Part shown: one piece after another, positions 9,321 to 18,675 of the stretch | Layout of the letters: each line of letters begins with the position of its first letter | Position numbering within the stretch: position 1 is the stretch's first letter | Assembly (NCBI GenBank): GCA_900290095.1 | Contig: OKQS01000001.1 | Location: forward strand, 674,431 to 738,430 | Reading direction: 5' to 3' | DNA length: 64,000 bases | Source: Khoudiadiopia massiliensis | Lineage (GTDB): Bacteria > Bacillota > Clostridia > Tissierellales > Peptoniphilaceae | Notes under the pieces: model-generated | The model's input: only the letters and a program-made list of their open reading frames with translations | What the model was told of the DNA's origin: nothing | Databases searched by the model: none | Made by a program: the position numbers and the translations under genes

Positions 9321-9902
9321 TTACATAGAGTCTATAACAGAATCTATCAGTCCGTATTCTTTGGCCTGGTCAGAGGTCAACCAGCGATCCCTATCGGTGT
9401 CCAATTCAATCTTTTCAATTTTCTGGCCTGTACATGAGGCTAAAATCTTGTTAATTTCTTCCCTTGTCTCAAGGATCTTTTTAGCGGTTATTTCAATATC
9501 CGATGCCATACCCTGAGCACCACCTGAGGGCTGGTGGATCATTATATCTGAATGGGGCAGGGCAAATCTTTTACCCTTTTGGCCCGCAGCAAGCAAAACC
9601 GCTCCCATGGAAGCCGCCATGCCTACACATATAGTAGAAACATCGCTCTTAATATAGTTCATGGTGTCATATATGGCCAGCCCGGCTGTGACTTCACCGC
9701 CCGGCGAATTTATATAAAGCTGTATGTCCTTGCTGGGATCGGTCGATTCCAGATATAGGAGCTGGGCAACCACAAGGTTTGCCATGTGGGTTTCTATCTC
9801 ACCTGTAACAAATATTATCCTCTCCTCAAGCAGGCGGGAATATATATCATAGGCCCTTTCGCCCCTGTTTGTCTGTTCAATAACTGTAGGAATTAAAGTC
9901 AT
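9321..9902 (-). CDS. clpP: ClpP, proteolytic subunit of Clp protease
   Basis: 193 residues with the ClpP serine protease triad: Ser98 in GMAASMGA, His123 in MIHQP and an Asp near 172. Fourteen copies form the barrel that works with ClpX. The start codon shares one base with the trigger factor stop (TAATG), so translation is coupled. Confidence 0.98.
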   Translation of the reverse strand: MTLIPTVIEQTNRGERAYDIYSRLLEERIIFVTGEIETHMANLVVAQLLYLESTDPSKDIQLYINSPGGEVTAGLAIYDTMNYIKSDVSTICVGMAASMGAVLLAAGQKGKRFALPHSDIMIHQPSGGAQGMASDIEITAKKILETREEINKILASCTGQKIEKIELDTDRDRWLTSDQAKEYGLIDSVIDSM

Positions 9903-11308
9903 TATTTCTCCTTTTCAGCTTGATCTTTCTCTTCGCTTTCTTTTTTCACTTCTGTCTTAGTTTCTTTTTTCTTTTTGCTTTCAGCTTTTTTCTTCTTTTC
10001 CTCAGCAGGCTTAGGATCAACCAACTTTACCTGGCTCATGAGATAATCTATGGCCTTATGCTTAAGGAGGTCCTCCTTAAACATATCGTGGCTTCCCATC
10101 GCCTTGACTTCTTCCAGGAATTTATCTTCATCCTTGGCTCCATAGACTCCGGCCAATTCGCGAATTTTCTTCTCAACCTCTTCCTCGCTAGCATCGATTT
10201 TCTGCTCGGCAATAAGGCTCTCCAGAACCAAGTCGCCTGAAAGTCTCATCTTTGCTAAAGGAAGCTTCTGAGCCCTGAGAGCTTCGATGTCTCCTCCGGT
10301 GTACTTCATGTATTGGTCAAGTCCTAGACCCATCTGGCTCAGCTGATTGGCCATGTTCCTGATCTCTATATCAATTTGTTCATCGATCAGGGCTTGGGGA
10401 AGGTCAACTTTTGAAATATTGATGAGCTCCTCAATTGCAGCGTTTTCCATTTCGGCCTTGGCAGCCTCTTGAGCTTCTTCTTCCAACTTCTTACGAATTG
10501 AGTCCTTGTATTCGGCAATAGTGTCAAATTCCGAAACGTCCTGAGCAAAGTCATCATCAGCCTCAGGAATTTCTTTTTCTGAAATGCTGTTGATCTTTAC
10601 TGAAAACACCGCATCTTTTCCGGCCAAATCCTCTGAATGATATTTTTCGGGGAATTTGACATTGATGTCGAACTCCTCACCTATTGAATGGCCCTCGACC
10701 TGTTCTTCAAATCCTGGAATAAACTGTCCTGATCCCAGAGTCAAATCATATGCCTCAGCTGTGCCGCCGTCGAACTTAACCCCGTCAACACTTCCCGAGT
10801 AGTCAATATTTACCTTGTCGCCATTCTTGGCAGGTCTGTCTTCAACAGGTTGAATAACAGCATTCTTTTCCTGTTCTTTTTTAATTTCATTGTCCACATC
10901 TTCGTCGCTGACCTTAACTTCCTGCTTCTCGACTTCAATTGACTTGTAGTCTCCAAGCTCGGGCACAGGCCTGAGTTCTGTAGTAACTTTAATTACGATA
11001 GGCTTGCCCTCTTCCATTTCTTCAAGGTCGATGTCCGGCCTTCCTACCGGCTTTAATTGGAGTTCTTCTGAAGCTTTTTCCAATAACTCCGGCAGGGCTC
11101 CGTTAAGTGCGTCCTCATAAAAGACTTCCGATCCGTAGTTGGCTTCGATGAGCCTTCTAGGTGCCTTGCCCTTGCGGAATCCGGGGATCTGGAAGCGACC
11201 CCTGGTCCTTTTATATGCTTTTTCTACTTCATCCTCGAATTTTTTCCAGTCAAGTTCCACGGTATATGTGGCCTTATTGTTTTCATTTGAAATCAGTTTT
11301 GCTGTCAT
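9902..11308 (-). CDS. tig: Trigger factor, ribosome-associated chaperone with long charged tail
   Basis: 468 residues. The N-terminal ribosome-binding domain has the [10 protein letters not shown] signature (family GFRxGKxP) near residue 45. An FKBP-type prolyl isomerase domain follows at about 150-245 ([15 protein letters not shown] and on), then the helical C-terminal chaperone domain. Typical trigger factors end near residue 430. Here the last 40 residues or so are almost only Lys and Glu ([12 protein letters not shown] region), a low-complexity extension. It binds nascent chains at the ribosome exit and heads the tig-clpP-clpX operon. Confidence 0.96.
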   Translation of the reverse strand: MTAKLISNENNKATYTVELDWKKFEDEVEKAYKRTRGRFQIPGFRKGKAPRRLIEANYGSEVFYEDALNGALPELLEKASEELQLKPVGRPDIDLEEMEEGKPIVIKVTTELRPVPELGDYKSIEVEKQEVKVSDEDVDNEIKKEQEKNAVIQPVEDRPAKNGDKVNIDYSGSVDGVKFDGGTAEAYDLTLGSGQFIPGFEEQVEGHSIGEEFDINVKFPEKYHSEDLAGKDAVFSVKINSISEKEIPEADDDFAQDVSEFDTIAEYKDSIRKKLEEEAQEAAKAEMENAAIEELINISKVDLPQALIDEQIDIEIRNMANQLSQMGLGLDQYMKYTGGDIEALRAQKLPLAKMRLSGDLVLESLIAEQKIDASEEEVEKKIRELAGVYGAKDEDKFLEEVKAMGSHDMFKEDLLKHKAIDYLMSQVKLVDPKPAEEKKKKAESKKKKETKTEVKKESEEKDQAEKEK

Positions 11309-11390
11309 TCTTACTTTTCCTCGCTTTGCTTAAAATATTTGGGCAGACCCGGTTAAGTCGGCCTTGTAACCAAGTAAATGTCATTCGGTT

Positions 11391-11399
11391 ATTATACCA
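11391..11399 (-). promoter_or_regulatory. Extended -10 promoter of tig-clpP-clpX
   Basis: On the minus strand TGGTATAAT forms a consensus extended -10 (TGnTATAAT), about 85 nt upstream of the trigger factor start. No good -35 box is seen, which fits an extended -10 promoter. Confidence 0.5.
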
Positions 11400-11416
11400 C
11401 AATTATGGGGCTTAAA

Positions 11417-12652
11417 TCAGGCCCCTGCATCTGACGACCATTTGTGCTTTATATAATCAAGCAGTTCCCTCTTATCATTTGCCAGTTTTCCCTGAATATG
11501 GGCCTCCAGGCAAGAGTCCAAAATTTGTCCCATGAGTTTGCCCGGCTTGAAGCCGCAAGCGATCAGGTCCCTGCCTGAAATATCAAGGTCACTTATCTTT
11601 ATTGCAAGCTTGTCCTTTTGAATTGTCTCAAGGATTTCCTGCATCATTGTAAGCTTATTCAGATCACTTTCCAATTCCAAAAAAGCTCTTTTATATTCCA
11701 AAAGCGCCCGGGCCTCTTCGATGGTCCGGTCTTTTAACCATATTCTCCAGGAGACCGTGTCCAATGGCAGGCCTTTAAAGTCCGTACCCACAAAAAGTCC
11801 GACCCGGGCCATAAGTTCATTGGAGGCTTTAAAGGCTTTCAAGATATTTACGGCCTTTTCTCCGGCTTCCAATCCCTCCCCGCCTCCGTCCGACAAGAGA
11901 GCCGACCATAGGAATTCCTGCTGTTTTGGCAATTTGTTGAGGATTTCGTCTGTGGGCATCCGGTCTATTCCCGGCAGGAGTATCTCAGCCAAACCAAGGC
12001 TTTTCATTATCTTTAATGACTCCTCGGTTCCATTTCCCATAAGCATTTTATTTATCTCATCCATAGACCTTTCAACGGATATGCGGGCAATTTGGCTTTT
12101 CCTTTTCCTTATTGCCTTATCCAGTTCCGGGTCCATTTTGAGTTTGAAACGTCCGGCAAATCTCACGGCCCTGAGCATGCGCAAGGCATCTTCGCCTATC
12201 CTCTCGTCAGGGTCTCCAACCGCCCTCAATATTCCTTCTTTAAAATCATCCCTTCCCCCGTAAAGGTCCAAAACCCCCTTGGAAGGATTGTAGGCCATAG
12301 CATTTATGGTGAAATCACGCCTCGACAGGTCGTCCTCAATGTTTTTTGAGTAGGTCACCTTGTCCGGGTGTCTGCCGTCCCTGTAACCCTCTTCTGACCT
12401 GTAGGTTGTAAGCTCATATACTGCGTCTTCCCAGATGACCCTTATGGTTCCGAAAGCCTTGCCCACATCTATGGTCTTACAATCTGAAAAGACCTCTTCA
12501 ATTTCACCCGGCCTTGCAGATGTTGCTATATCTATGTCGTGAATATCTTTTTTTAACCAGGCGTCCCTAACGGCCCCCCCTACTACCCAGGCCTAAAACC
12601 CGCCTTCCTCAAGCCTTTTAATAAGTCTTATGGCGGGGTCGGGAGAAATCAT
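11417..12652 (-). pseudogene. cca: CCA tRNA nucleotidyltransferase with in-frame amber codon 20
   Basis: The intact frame would encode 411 residues from the ATG at 12652, whose first bases overlap the glmM stop (ATGA). Nineteen sensible N-terminal residues (MISPDPAIRL, IKRLEEGGF) are followed by TAG at 12595-12593. The frame then continues without shift into AWVVGGAVRDAWLKKDIHD, the nucleotidyltransferase GG-R-D and DxD region, then RRDFTINAMAYNP, GILRAVGDP and ALRMLRAVRFAGR, all class II CCA-adding enzyme motifs, and the helical C-terminus. The run of seven G residues after the stop is in frame. No start after the stop keeps the catalytic motifs. The enzyme adds or repairs the 3' CCA of tRNAs. 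It may be a true nonsense mutation, an amber codon that is read through, or a sequencing error. Confidence 0.88.
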
Positions 12653-14010
12653 AGGAGCCAACCCGCCTCTTTTATAGCCTCTATAATATCGCTTACAGCT
12701 GATCTGCAGGTTTCCTCGTCAGAATGCTCGGCCATTATTCTCAGAACGGGCTCTGTACCGGAAGGTCTGACCAAGGTTCTTCCGTTGCCTTCCAAGCCCC
12801 TGTTAACCCTCTCTATGGCATCCAGAACCTTGGGATCATGCATAACCTTTGACTTATCCTTAACCCTTATGTTTTCCAAAATTTGCGGATAAATAGCAAG
12901 CTCTGTGTGAAGGCTGGCCAGGTCGGTCTTTTTCTCTACCATGATCTCGCCGATTCTTATAGCGGTCAGAACCCCGTCACCGGTTGTTGCATACTTGGAA
13001 AATATTATGTGGCCCGACTGCTCACCGCCTATTGAATAGCCGTGATCCAGCATTTCCTTGGCAACATACTTGTCCCCAACCGGAGTCTGGATATATTCAA
13101 TGCCGCTTGCCTCGAGAGCCTTGTATAGTCCAAAGTTCGACATAACCGTGGTTACGACCATGTTCTTTGAAAGCTCACCCCTCTCCTTCAAAGCATTGGC
13201 AGCTATATACATAATGCCGTCTCCGTCAACAACTTCTCCGTTATTGTCTACGGCTATGCACCTGTCAGCGTCACCGTCAAAAGCGAATCCGCAATCCAGC
13301 TTGTTCTCCTTTACGAATTCCACAAGCTTATGGATATGGGTTGAGCCGCAGTCCAAGTTTATATTCAAGCCGTCCGGCTTATCATTTATTACATGGGTCT
13401 CGGCACCCAAGGCGTCAAAAACATTTTTTGCTATTGTGAATGAAGCCCCGTTAGCGCAGTCCAGACCTATGCGGAGCTTTTTGAATGATTTTCTTACTGT
13501 TGAGATGAGGTAGCCTATGTATCTGTTTCTTCCGAAAACATAGTCCCTTACTTCGCCTATATTCTCCCTCTTGGCCAGGGGCAGGGAATCCTCCTCGTCA
13601 TCGATGTATTCCTCGATCTTCATGAGGAGGTCCTCTTCCATCTTGGCTCCGTCATGGCCTATGAGCTTGATCCCGTTGTCGTGGAAGGGATTGTGGCTTG
13701 CCGATATCATGATGCCGCAGCTGAAGTCTTCAGACTGGACCGCATATGACACACTTGGAGTCGTGGTTACATGCAGGAGATAGGCATCGGACCCGCTTGA
13801 GCTGATCCCGCTTGCCAGGGCATTTTCCAGCATATAGCTTGATCTTCTGGTGTCCTTGCCTATGACTATGGCCGGTCTCTTTCTCCCGTCCTTACCCTCG
13901 AAGTTTTTCAAATAATAATTTCCTAAAAATCTGCCTATTTTATAGGCGTGGATTGCTTTCAATTCTTTGTTGGCTTCCCCGCGGAAACCATCGGTTCCGA
14001 AATATTTCAT
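12649..14010 (-). CDS. glmM: Phosphoglucosamine mutase GlmM
   Basis: 453 residues of the alpha-D-phosphohexomutase family: FGTDGFRG at the N-terminus, phosphoserine loop ISASHNP with Ser105, metal loop DGDADR near 245, sugar-binding GGEQSGH, and the C-terminal phosphate loop RPSGTEPVLRI. It converts glucosamine-6-phosphate to glucosamine-1-phosphate for UDP-GlcNAc and peptidoglycan. The stop overlaps the start of cca. Confidence 0.97.
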   Translation of the reverse strand: MKYFGTDGFRGEANKELKAIHAYKIGRFLGNYYLKNFEGKDGRKRPAIVIGKDTRRSSYMLENALASGISSSGSDAYLLHVTTTPSVSYAVQSEDFSCGIMISASHNPFHDNGIKLIGHDGAKMEEDLLMKIEEYIDDEEDSLPLAKRENIGEVRDYVFGRNRYIGYLISTVRKSFKKLRIGLDCANGASFTIAKNVFDALGAETHVINDKPDGLNINLDCGSTHIHKLVEFVKENKLDCGFAFDGDADRCIAVDNNGEVVDGDGIMYIAANALKERGELSKNMVVTTVMSNFGLYKALEASGIEYIQTPVGDKYVAKEMLDHGYSIGGEQSGHIIFSKYATTGDGVLTAIRIGEIMVEKKTDLASLHTELAIYPQILENIRVKDKSKVMHDPKVLDAIERVNRGLEGNGRTLVRPSGTEPVLRIMAEHSDEETCRSAVSDIIEAIKEAGWLL

Positions 14011-14186
14011 ATTATCCCCCTCTCGGAATTACTCTGCTTACCATTATACAAAAAGCCGGCCTATTATAATATAGGTGTGCTTTTGCTTTTAAATTTCCTT
14101 ATTTTCCCAATGAAATAGATTAACACTAAATGCCTCTCATGAAAATAATAATAAAAAATAAAAATAGATAAATTATAAAGAAAAGC

Positions 14187-14217
14187 CGCCTTTGCACGAC
14201 TTTTGCCGGCAAAGGCG
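14187..14217 (-). terminator. Intrinsic terminator after the G5/3D protein gene
   Basis: 9-bp stem CGCCTTTGC/GCAAAGGCG (14187-14195 and 14209-14217) with a T-rich tract on the minus strand, 15 nt after the stop of the gene at 14232. The rest of the 220-bp gap up to glmM is AT-rich with two TATAAT-like hexamers but no clear -35. Confidence 0.75.
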
Positions 14218-14231
14218 ACCTACGATTTTTC

Positions 14232-15203
14232 TTATCTTATATAGACATCAAGATGTCTGCCTTGGGTTCCCTTGTCATAAATTTTTCCCGGTCCTCCGAA
14301 GGGGGTCTGATATACAGTTCCCCTGGCCGCAGATCCGGCCAAAACTATGTAGCCGTTTCCGTCACATACATAACCCCTTGAGTTTACATGACGTCCGGGT
14401 ATTCTCAGTCCTCCACCGGGCAAAACCCTTTGTGAATAATAGGTGAACTTGTAGCCGCCCCAATTGACAACTCCCCGACTCATGAAGCTTCTCAATGAAA
14501 TTTCAGCTGTTGAAGCTACTGAGCTCTTAGGCGCTTTTTTTGTTCCTTTAACAACAATCTTGTTTACAGGTTCTGAGCTGATCTCATTACTGATCTCTTC
14601 TTCGCGAATCTTGATCCCGTTTTTGTAAACAATCTCAGTTGTTACAAGCCTCTGTCCGACCTTGCCTTCTCTCTCGACCTTGGTCTGTCCCTGAAGTAGT
14701 TTATCTGATTCCTTGGTCTCGGTCTCAAATGCCACTTCCCGGCTTTGGCTTTCCTGTACTTTCTCAATATGGTCCAGGCTGACCCTGTCGCCATCATGCA
14801 AAAGTCCTATCCTGGCCGGAGAGATCATGTCGTCTTCATCATATTCGGTACCTGTTTCATCCAGAAGCTGGCCAACTGTGTTCGAATATGTCTTAACGGT
14901 CTTCTCAGTATCGCCGTCTCTGAAGTTGATGGTTTTTAAAGTGTTTAATTCCACTTCCATCCCGTCCTCAATTTGTTTGTCGGGTGATTGTGAAATTTTC
15001 GCTCCTTCAATATTCTTGTATCCGGCTTCAGCAAGGGCTTCCCTCACCGTGTCCGCACTTGTATATAAATTGATTTCAACTCCATCTGCATTAAGTTTCA
15101 CATCTTTGGGACGCTGGGCATAAGCATAGCCCCCCAGCAAGGCTGCTATCAGCAGTATAACCCCTAAAACTTTTACTTGAAGCTTTATAGAGTAGTCTCT
15201 CAT
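14232..15203 (-). CDS. YabE-like cell-wall protein (DUF348 - G5 - 3D domain)
   Basis: 323 residues. An N-terminal membrane or signal helix (about 9-29) is followed by two DUF348 ubiquitin-like repeats (about 30-150), a G5 domain (about 155-225) and a C-terminal 3D/RlpA-like domain (SQRVLPGGGLRIPGRHV to GRHLDVYIR). This layout matches YabE/Rpf-like exported proteins thought to remodel peptidoglycan. The 3D domain ends in the expected Asp. It lies next to rsmI, as yabE lies near that gene in Bacillus. A WalR-like box covers the predicted -35, in keeping with cell-wall control. Confidence 0.9.
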   Translation of the reverse strand: MRDYSIKLQVKVLGVILLIAALLGGYAYAQRPKDVKLNADGVEINLYTSADTVREALAEAGYKNIEGAKISQSPDKQIEDGMEVELNTLKTINFRDGDTEKTVKTYSNTVGQLLDETGTEYDEDDMISPARIGLLHDGDRVSLDHIEKVQESQSREVAFETETKESDKLLQGQTKVEREGKVGQRLVTTEIVYKNGIKIREEEISNEISSEPVNKIVVKGTKKAPKSSVASTAEISLRSFMSRGVVNWGGYKFTYYSQRVLPGGGLRIPGRHVNSRGYVCDGNGYIVLAGSAARGTVYQTPFGGPGKIYDKGTQGRHLDVYIR

Positions 15204-15241
15204 TCTTCCTCCTGTTTCTCAAAAAAGGCCTATTAACAATG

Positions 15242-15270
15242 ATATTACTGCCTTTTTCGTGTTTTTGTAA
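15242..15270 (-). promoter_or_regulatory. Predicted promoter of the YabE-like gene
   Basis: On the minus strand TTACAA (15270-15265) and TAATAT (15247-15242) are 17 bp apart, about 40 nt upstream of the start codon. The -35 lies inside the WalR-like box. Confidence 0.45.
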
Positions 15271-15282
15271 CCTTTTTGTTAC
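15266..15282 (+). promoter_or_regulatory. WalR (YycF)-like box
   Basis: TGTAAC-CTTTT-TGTTAC fits the WalR consensus TGTWAH-N5-TGTWAH at every defined position. It is on the strand opposite to the gene it would control. A second, shorter-spaced pair (TGTAAC-N3-TGTAAT, minus strand) lies nearby at about 15302-15316. WalRK controls cell-wall hydrolases in low-GC Gram-positives, and the downstream gene is a cell-wall protein. A walRK locus is not in the window. Confidence 0.45.
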
Positions 15283-15363
15283 CAACTGGAACCTCAACTA
15301 TATTACAAAGGTTACAAAATAGTTTCAAGAGTTTTTGCAGGTATTGGGAAAAATGGGAGCTGT

Positions 15364-16212
15364 TTATTTCTTTTTTGTAATATTTAGAGCCAGACTGTAT
15401 AGCTCATTTCTTGACAAGCTTGAATTTGTCTTGGCCCTATTTATGGCTTCTTTTGTGGAATATCCTTGATCAATAAGGCTTTTAAGGAGGTCCCGGCTAC
15501 TTTCAAGTTCATCCCCTTCGGAGGAATCCCGGTTTTTGACGGCCTCTTCAAGGATGATCACAAACTCTCCCCGCTCCGTCAGGTCTATGTCTTCGGCTTC
15601 CTTGCCTAAAAAAGATATTCTCTCTTCAAAGGTCTTGGTCCACTCCCGGCAAAGGACAAGCCTCCTCTCCGGCCACCTTTTACCGAACTCCTCAATAGTC
15701 TTCCTTATCCTGTGAGGGGCCTCATAGATAACCGCACTTGTCGTCAGAGAGTCCAGCTTTTTAAGCCAGGCCTCCCTATCCTTACCCTTCCTCGGCAAAA
15801 AGCCTATGAAATAGTAAGTCCCGTCACCGAGGCCCGAGGCCACATAGCATGTCACCCCCGCAGATGGGCCCGGCAAAACTGTAAAGGGCACATTCTCTTT
15901 TATAGCTTCTTTAAGAACAACCATTCCGGGGTCCGAAATTCCCGGCATGCCGGCATCGGTCATAAGGACGACCTTTTTCCCCGACCTGACGGCTTGAAGG
16001 ATTTCTCCCGTCCTTTTCTTTTCATTAAATTTTTGGTAGCTTATCAAGCTTGCACTGACCCCGTAATAGTCCATGAGCGGTCCGGTATGGCGGCTGTCCT
16101 CACAGGCAATCAGATCTGCCTCTTTTAATATCCTTAGGGCTCTCAGGGTTATATCTTCCCTGTTTCCTATGGGACTTGCCAGAAGGACCAGGATCCCCTT
16201 GTTTTCTTCCAT
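15364..16212 (-). CDS. rsmI: 16S rRNA (cytidine-1402-2'-O)-methyltransferase RsmI
   Basis: 282 residues of the tetrapyrrole-methylase fold: LLASPIGNREDITLRA at the N-terminus, ACEDSRHTGPLM near 37, MTDAGMPGISDPG near 84 and LPGPSAGVTCYVASG near 114. These are RsmI hallmarks. It methylates the 2'-OH of C1402 in 16S rRNA. The terminator of the ferredoxin gene ends about 24 nt upstream of this start. Confidence 0.96.
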   Translation of the reverse strand: MEENKGILVLLASPIGNREDITLRALRILKEADLIACEDSRHTGPLMDYYGVSASLISYQKFNEKKRTGEILQAVRSGKKVVLMTDAGMPGISDPGMVVLKEAIKENVPFTVLPGPSAGVTCYVASGLGDGTYYFIGFLPRKGKDREAWLKKLDSLTTSAVIYEAPHRIRKTIEEFGKRWPERRLVLCREWTKTFEERISFLGKEAEDIDLTERGEFVIILEEAVKNRDSSEGDELESSRDLLKSLIDQGYSTKEAINRAKTNSSLSRNELYSLALNITKKK

Positions 16213-16235
16213 GTCTTTTCCACCTTTTCAATATA

Positions 16236-16273
16236 AAGAAAAACAGGAAGGGACAATATTACATCCCTTCCTG
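16236..16273 (-). terminator. Terminator after ferredoxin gene, just upstream of rsmI
   Basis: 10-bp stem CAGGAAGGGA/TCCCTTCCTG (arms 16264-16273 and 16244-16253) followed on the minus strand by TTTTTCTTT. Confidence 0.8.
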
Positions 16274-16313
16274 CTTTGATACTTTTGAATCTTTAGAGAT
16301 TCTATCCCCGAAA

Positions 16314-16484
16314 TTAGTCTTCCGGATGAATTGACTCGGTTGGGCAAACTTCTGCACATGCGCCACAGTCAATGCATGTATCTGCATCTATTTCGTAAAT
16401 ATCTCCCTCAGAAATAGCACCTGTGGGGCATTCATCAATACATGTACCGCAAGCAATACAACTGTCATTAATATGATAAGCCAT
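16314..16484 (-). CDS. 2[4Fe-4S] ferredoxin
   Basis: A 56-residue protein (MAYHINDSCIACGTCIDECP then TGAISEGDIYEID and on). It has two CxxCxxCxxxCP cluster motifs: CIACGTCIDECP and CIDCGACAEVCP. This is the classic clostridial ferredoxin, a low-potential electron carrier in the cytoplasm. The start is ATG with a good AGGAGG. It is a single-gene unit with its own promoter and terminator. Confidence 0.97.
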   Translation of the reverse strand: MAYHINDSCIACGTCIDECPTGAISEGDIYEIDADTCIDCGACAEVCPTESIHPED

Positions 16485-16540
16485 TTTATCCTCCTATTAA
16501 TATCAAATACTTACTTCCGTATTAATTTACTTCATGCTTA

Positions 16541-16568
16541 ATTTTAGCATTTTGTTTTCCAAAGTCAA
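16541..16568 (-). promoter_or_regulatory. Promoter of the ferredoxin gene
   Basis: Minus strand TTGACT (16568-16563), 16-bp spacer, TGCTAAAAT with -10 TAAAAT at 16546-16541, about 55 nt upstream of the ATG. Confidence 0.7.
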
Positions 16569-16597
16569 GGCAGCATAGGCTAACAAAGCTTAAGATT

Positions 16598-17767
16598 TCA
16601 ACGTTTCTGCTTCTTCCTCAATCTTCTCCTGCCGCCCTTACCTCTTGGTGCTTTTGCCCTACCCTTAAGCCCGTAGGGAACTTTAAAATTCTTTTCTTCA
16701 CTTTCTTTTTCCCGGATTTTTTCAGGCCCGGGCTCGGGGATGATTTTTTTGTTAAGGACGATTTCACGCTCATCCAACTCCACAATCTCCTCTTCCTCTA
16801 AGACCTCAACCTCTTCATATTCCGTCTGCATCTTCATCCTGGGACAGGTGAAGGGCCTACTGTCTTCCTCCAGGCTTTTCTTCTCCCCCTCAGTTACAAA
16901 TTCATGATCATCGAGGGATTCCCAAAGTTCCGGCTTTGGTTTGCCTTTTTTCCTCTTCTGCAGGACCTCAATATTGGCAACATCGAAATATTTTTCGTCC
17001 TCGGTCCCGTCTTCTTTATATATGTGGACCCTGACCCTTGTCTGGAGAACATCCCTCTCCACGATATAGCCCTGGCCTTCTTCAGTCAGCACCAGTGTTC
17101 CCTTGGCCGGCACCTTCTTGGTATTGGCCAGGTAAACCTCCTGTTCATAGTTAAGGCAACACATAAGCCTGCCGCACAGGCCTGAAATTTTAGTCGGATT
17201 GAGTGATAGGCCCTGGGTTTTAGCCATTTTTATGGAAACCGGTTCAAAATCATTCATAAAGCGGCGGCAGCAGAGCTCCTGACCGCAGGGCCCGATGCCC
17301 CCTAAAATTCTGGCCTGGTCCCTGACACCTATCTGCCTCAACTCAATCCTGGTGTGGAAATTCTGAGCCAGTTCTCTTACCAGCTTTCTGAAATCCACCC
17401 TGTGGTCGGATGTGAAATAAAAGATGAGCTTTGCCCTGTCCAGGGTGTATTCAGCCCCTACAAGGCTCATATCCAGCTGGTCATCATTGGCCCTTTCCCT
17501 GCAGAACTTCAGGGCCTCTTCGGCCATGGCCTCATTCTCTTTATATGTATCATAGTCTTCCGGGCTTGCCTTTCTGACAACCTTCTCCAAATTATCAGGC
17601 AGCATTTTTTCCGGGATCTCAATATTTGAAAGGGTCACAACACCATATTCAAGCCCTCGATCGGTATTGCAAACCACCCCGTCCCTTGCTGTAAAAAGCT
17701 CTTGGCCCGGCAAGTAGTAGGCAAGTTGACCCAAACCTTCAAACCTTACTCCTATTACTTCCTTCAT
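16598..17767 (-). CDS. ricT: PSP1-domain protein RicT (YaaT)
   Basis: 389 residues. The PSP1 domain covers about 1-270 with the conserved cysteine clusters GPCGQELCCRRF near 170 and SGLCGRLMCCLNYE near 200. In Bacillus, RicT joins RicA and RicF in an Fe-S complex that guides RNase Y and affects sporulation and competence. After residue 290 the protein continues with about 100 Glu- and Lys-rich residues ending in a very basic tail (KGRAKAPRGKGGRRRLRK), longer than in Bacillus. It is last in the tmk-pstA-holB-ricT operon. Confidence 0.94.
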   Translation of the reverse strand: MKEVIGVRFEGLGQLAYYLPGQELFTARDGVVCNTDRGLEYGVVTLSNIEIPEKMLPDNLEKVVRKASPEDYDTYKENEAMAEEALKFCRERANDDQLDMSLVGAEYTLDRAKLIFYFTSDHRVDFRKLVRELAQNFHTRIELRQIGVRDQARILGGIGPCGQELCCRRFMNDFEPVSIKMAKTQGLSLNPTKISGLCGRLMCCLNYEQEVYLANTKKVPAKGTLVLTEEGQGYIVERDVLQTRVRVHIYKEDGTEDEKYFDVANIEVLQKRKKGKPKPELWESLDDHEFVTEGEKKSLEEDSRPFTCPRMKMQTEYEEVEVLEEEEIVELDEREIVLNKKIIPEPGPEKIREKESEEKNFKVPYGLKGRAKAPRGKGGRRRLRKKQKR

Positions 17768-17791
17768 TTCTCCTCCTCTATATTAAACGGC

Positions 17792-18664
17792 TTAGGCCCC
17801 CAATTTCAAACACAGGTTTTCCAAAGCCAGTAAATGATTCCAATTGTTTTTCAGGCCCTGTCCGGTCTCTTCCACTTCAATAATTTTCCGGCTTATTTTA
17901 TCCGGGCCCAATAGTTCGGCTATTTCCTTAATAATAGCCCATCTGCCGGTATGATTGTTTTTTTCAATGCCTGTCAGGCTATATTCAAGAGACTCGCTTA
18001 AGATTCCTATCCATATTCCGGGGATTTCCGATAGGTCCCTACTCTTGGCATCCAGGATATCCCCATTCATAAAAACTTCCAAACCTTGACCTTTAAGGCA
18101 GCTCAACAGGAGATCCCCGAAAAACTTTTCATCTTCCGAAGGAACTTCAGCTGAATCTTTTTTAAGCTCAGGGGCTCTTACATACCTGCACCTGCTCCTA
18201 ATGGTATCAAGAAGGCTTGACCTGTTTACAGCCCCCAGGATCCAGACCAGGTGGTCGGGTGGCTCCTCAAGGGACTTGAGTAGAGCGTTTTGTGCGGGCT
18301 CAAGCATATTTCCGGCATTTTTCAGAAAAATGATCCGGTGCTTAGCCCTGAGCGGCTTCCTATATATAAGGCCGATTATTTCCCTGACCCTGTCGATGCC
18401 AATCCTATCGTCTTCCTCAATGAGCAAGTCTTCAATATTGGAAATCCGGCCATCAGCAATATCCAAGCCGTCAAAGTCATGGAAAATCCGCCTGCAGAAG
18501 CCTTCAAAGAGCCTCTGAACCGAATCCTTCCCCCCTTCAAAGAGGTAGGCATGGCTCAACTTATCCTCGCTGAAGTATAGGCCGGCCTTGTCCAACAAGA
18601 GCCTATCTTCATCTTTGTAATCATTAAGGGTCAGCAAATCAAATCTTCCTCTCCGGTATTTCAC
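17792..18664 (-). CDS. holB: DNA polymerase III delta prime subunit
   Basis: 290 residues. The AAA+ fold region contains IGIDRVREIIGLIYRKPL, HRIIFLKNAGNMLEPAQNAL, LLKSLEEPPDHLVWIL and the sensor-1 TIRSRC motif. As in other delta-prime proteins the Walker A site is not intact, and no zinc cluster is seen. It is part of the clamp loader. Position between pstA and ricT matches the standard Bacillota order. Confidence 0.9.
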   Translation of the reverse strand: MKYRRGRFDLLTLNDYKDEDRLLLDKAGLYFSEDKLSHAYLFEGGKDSVQRLFEGFCRRIFHDFDGLDIADGRISNIEDLLIEEDDRIGIDRVREIIGLIYRKPLRAKHRIIFLKNAGNMLEPAQNALLKSLEEPPDHLVWILGAVNRSSLLDTIRSRCRYVRAPELKKDSAEVPSEDEKFFGDLLLSCLKGQGLEVFMNGDILDAKSRDLSEIPGIWIGILSESLEYSLTGIEKNNHTGRWAIIKEIAELLGPDKISRKIIEVEETGQGLKNNWNHLLALENLCLKLGA

Positions 18665-18675
18665 GGATAAAGCTT

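Noticed and set aside
12569-12580. Frameshift at the G7 run of cca
   Set aside because: The run is in frame with both the upstream N-terminus and the downstream catalytic region. Only the TAG at 12595-12593 interrupts the gene.
15204-15363. c-di-AMP (ydaO-type) riboswitch before the G5/3D gene
   Set aside because: Such genes are often preceded by this riboswitch, but the leader is too short and I could not find its conserved elements.
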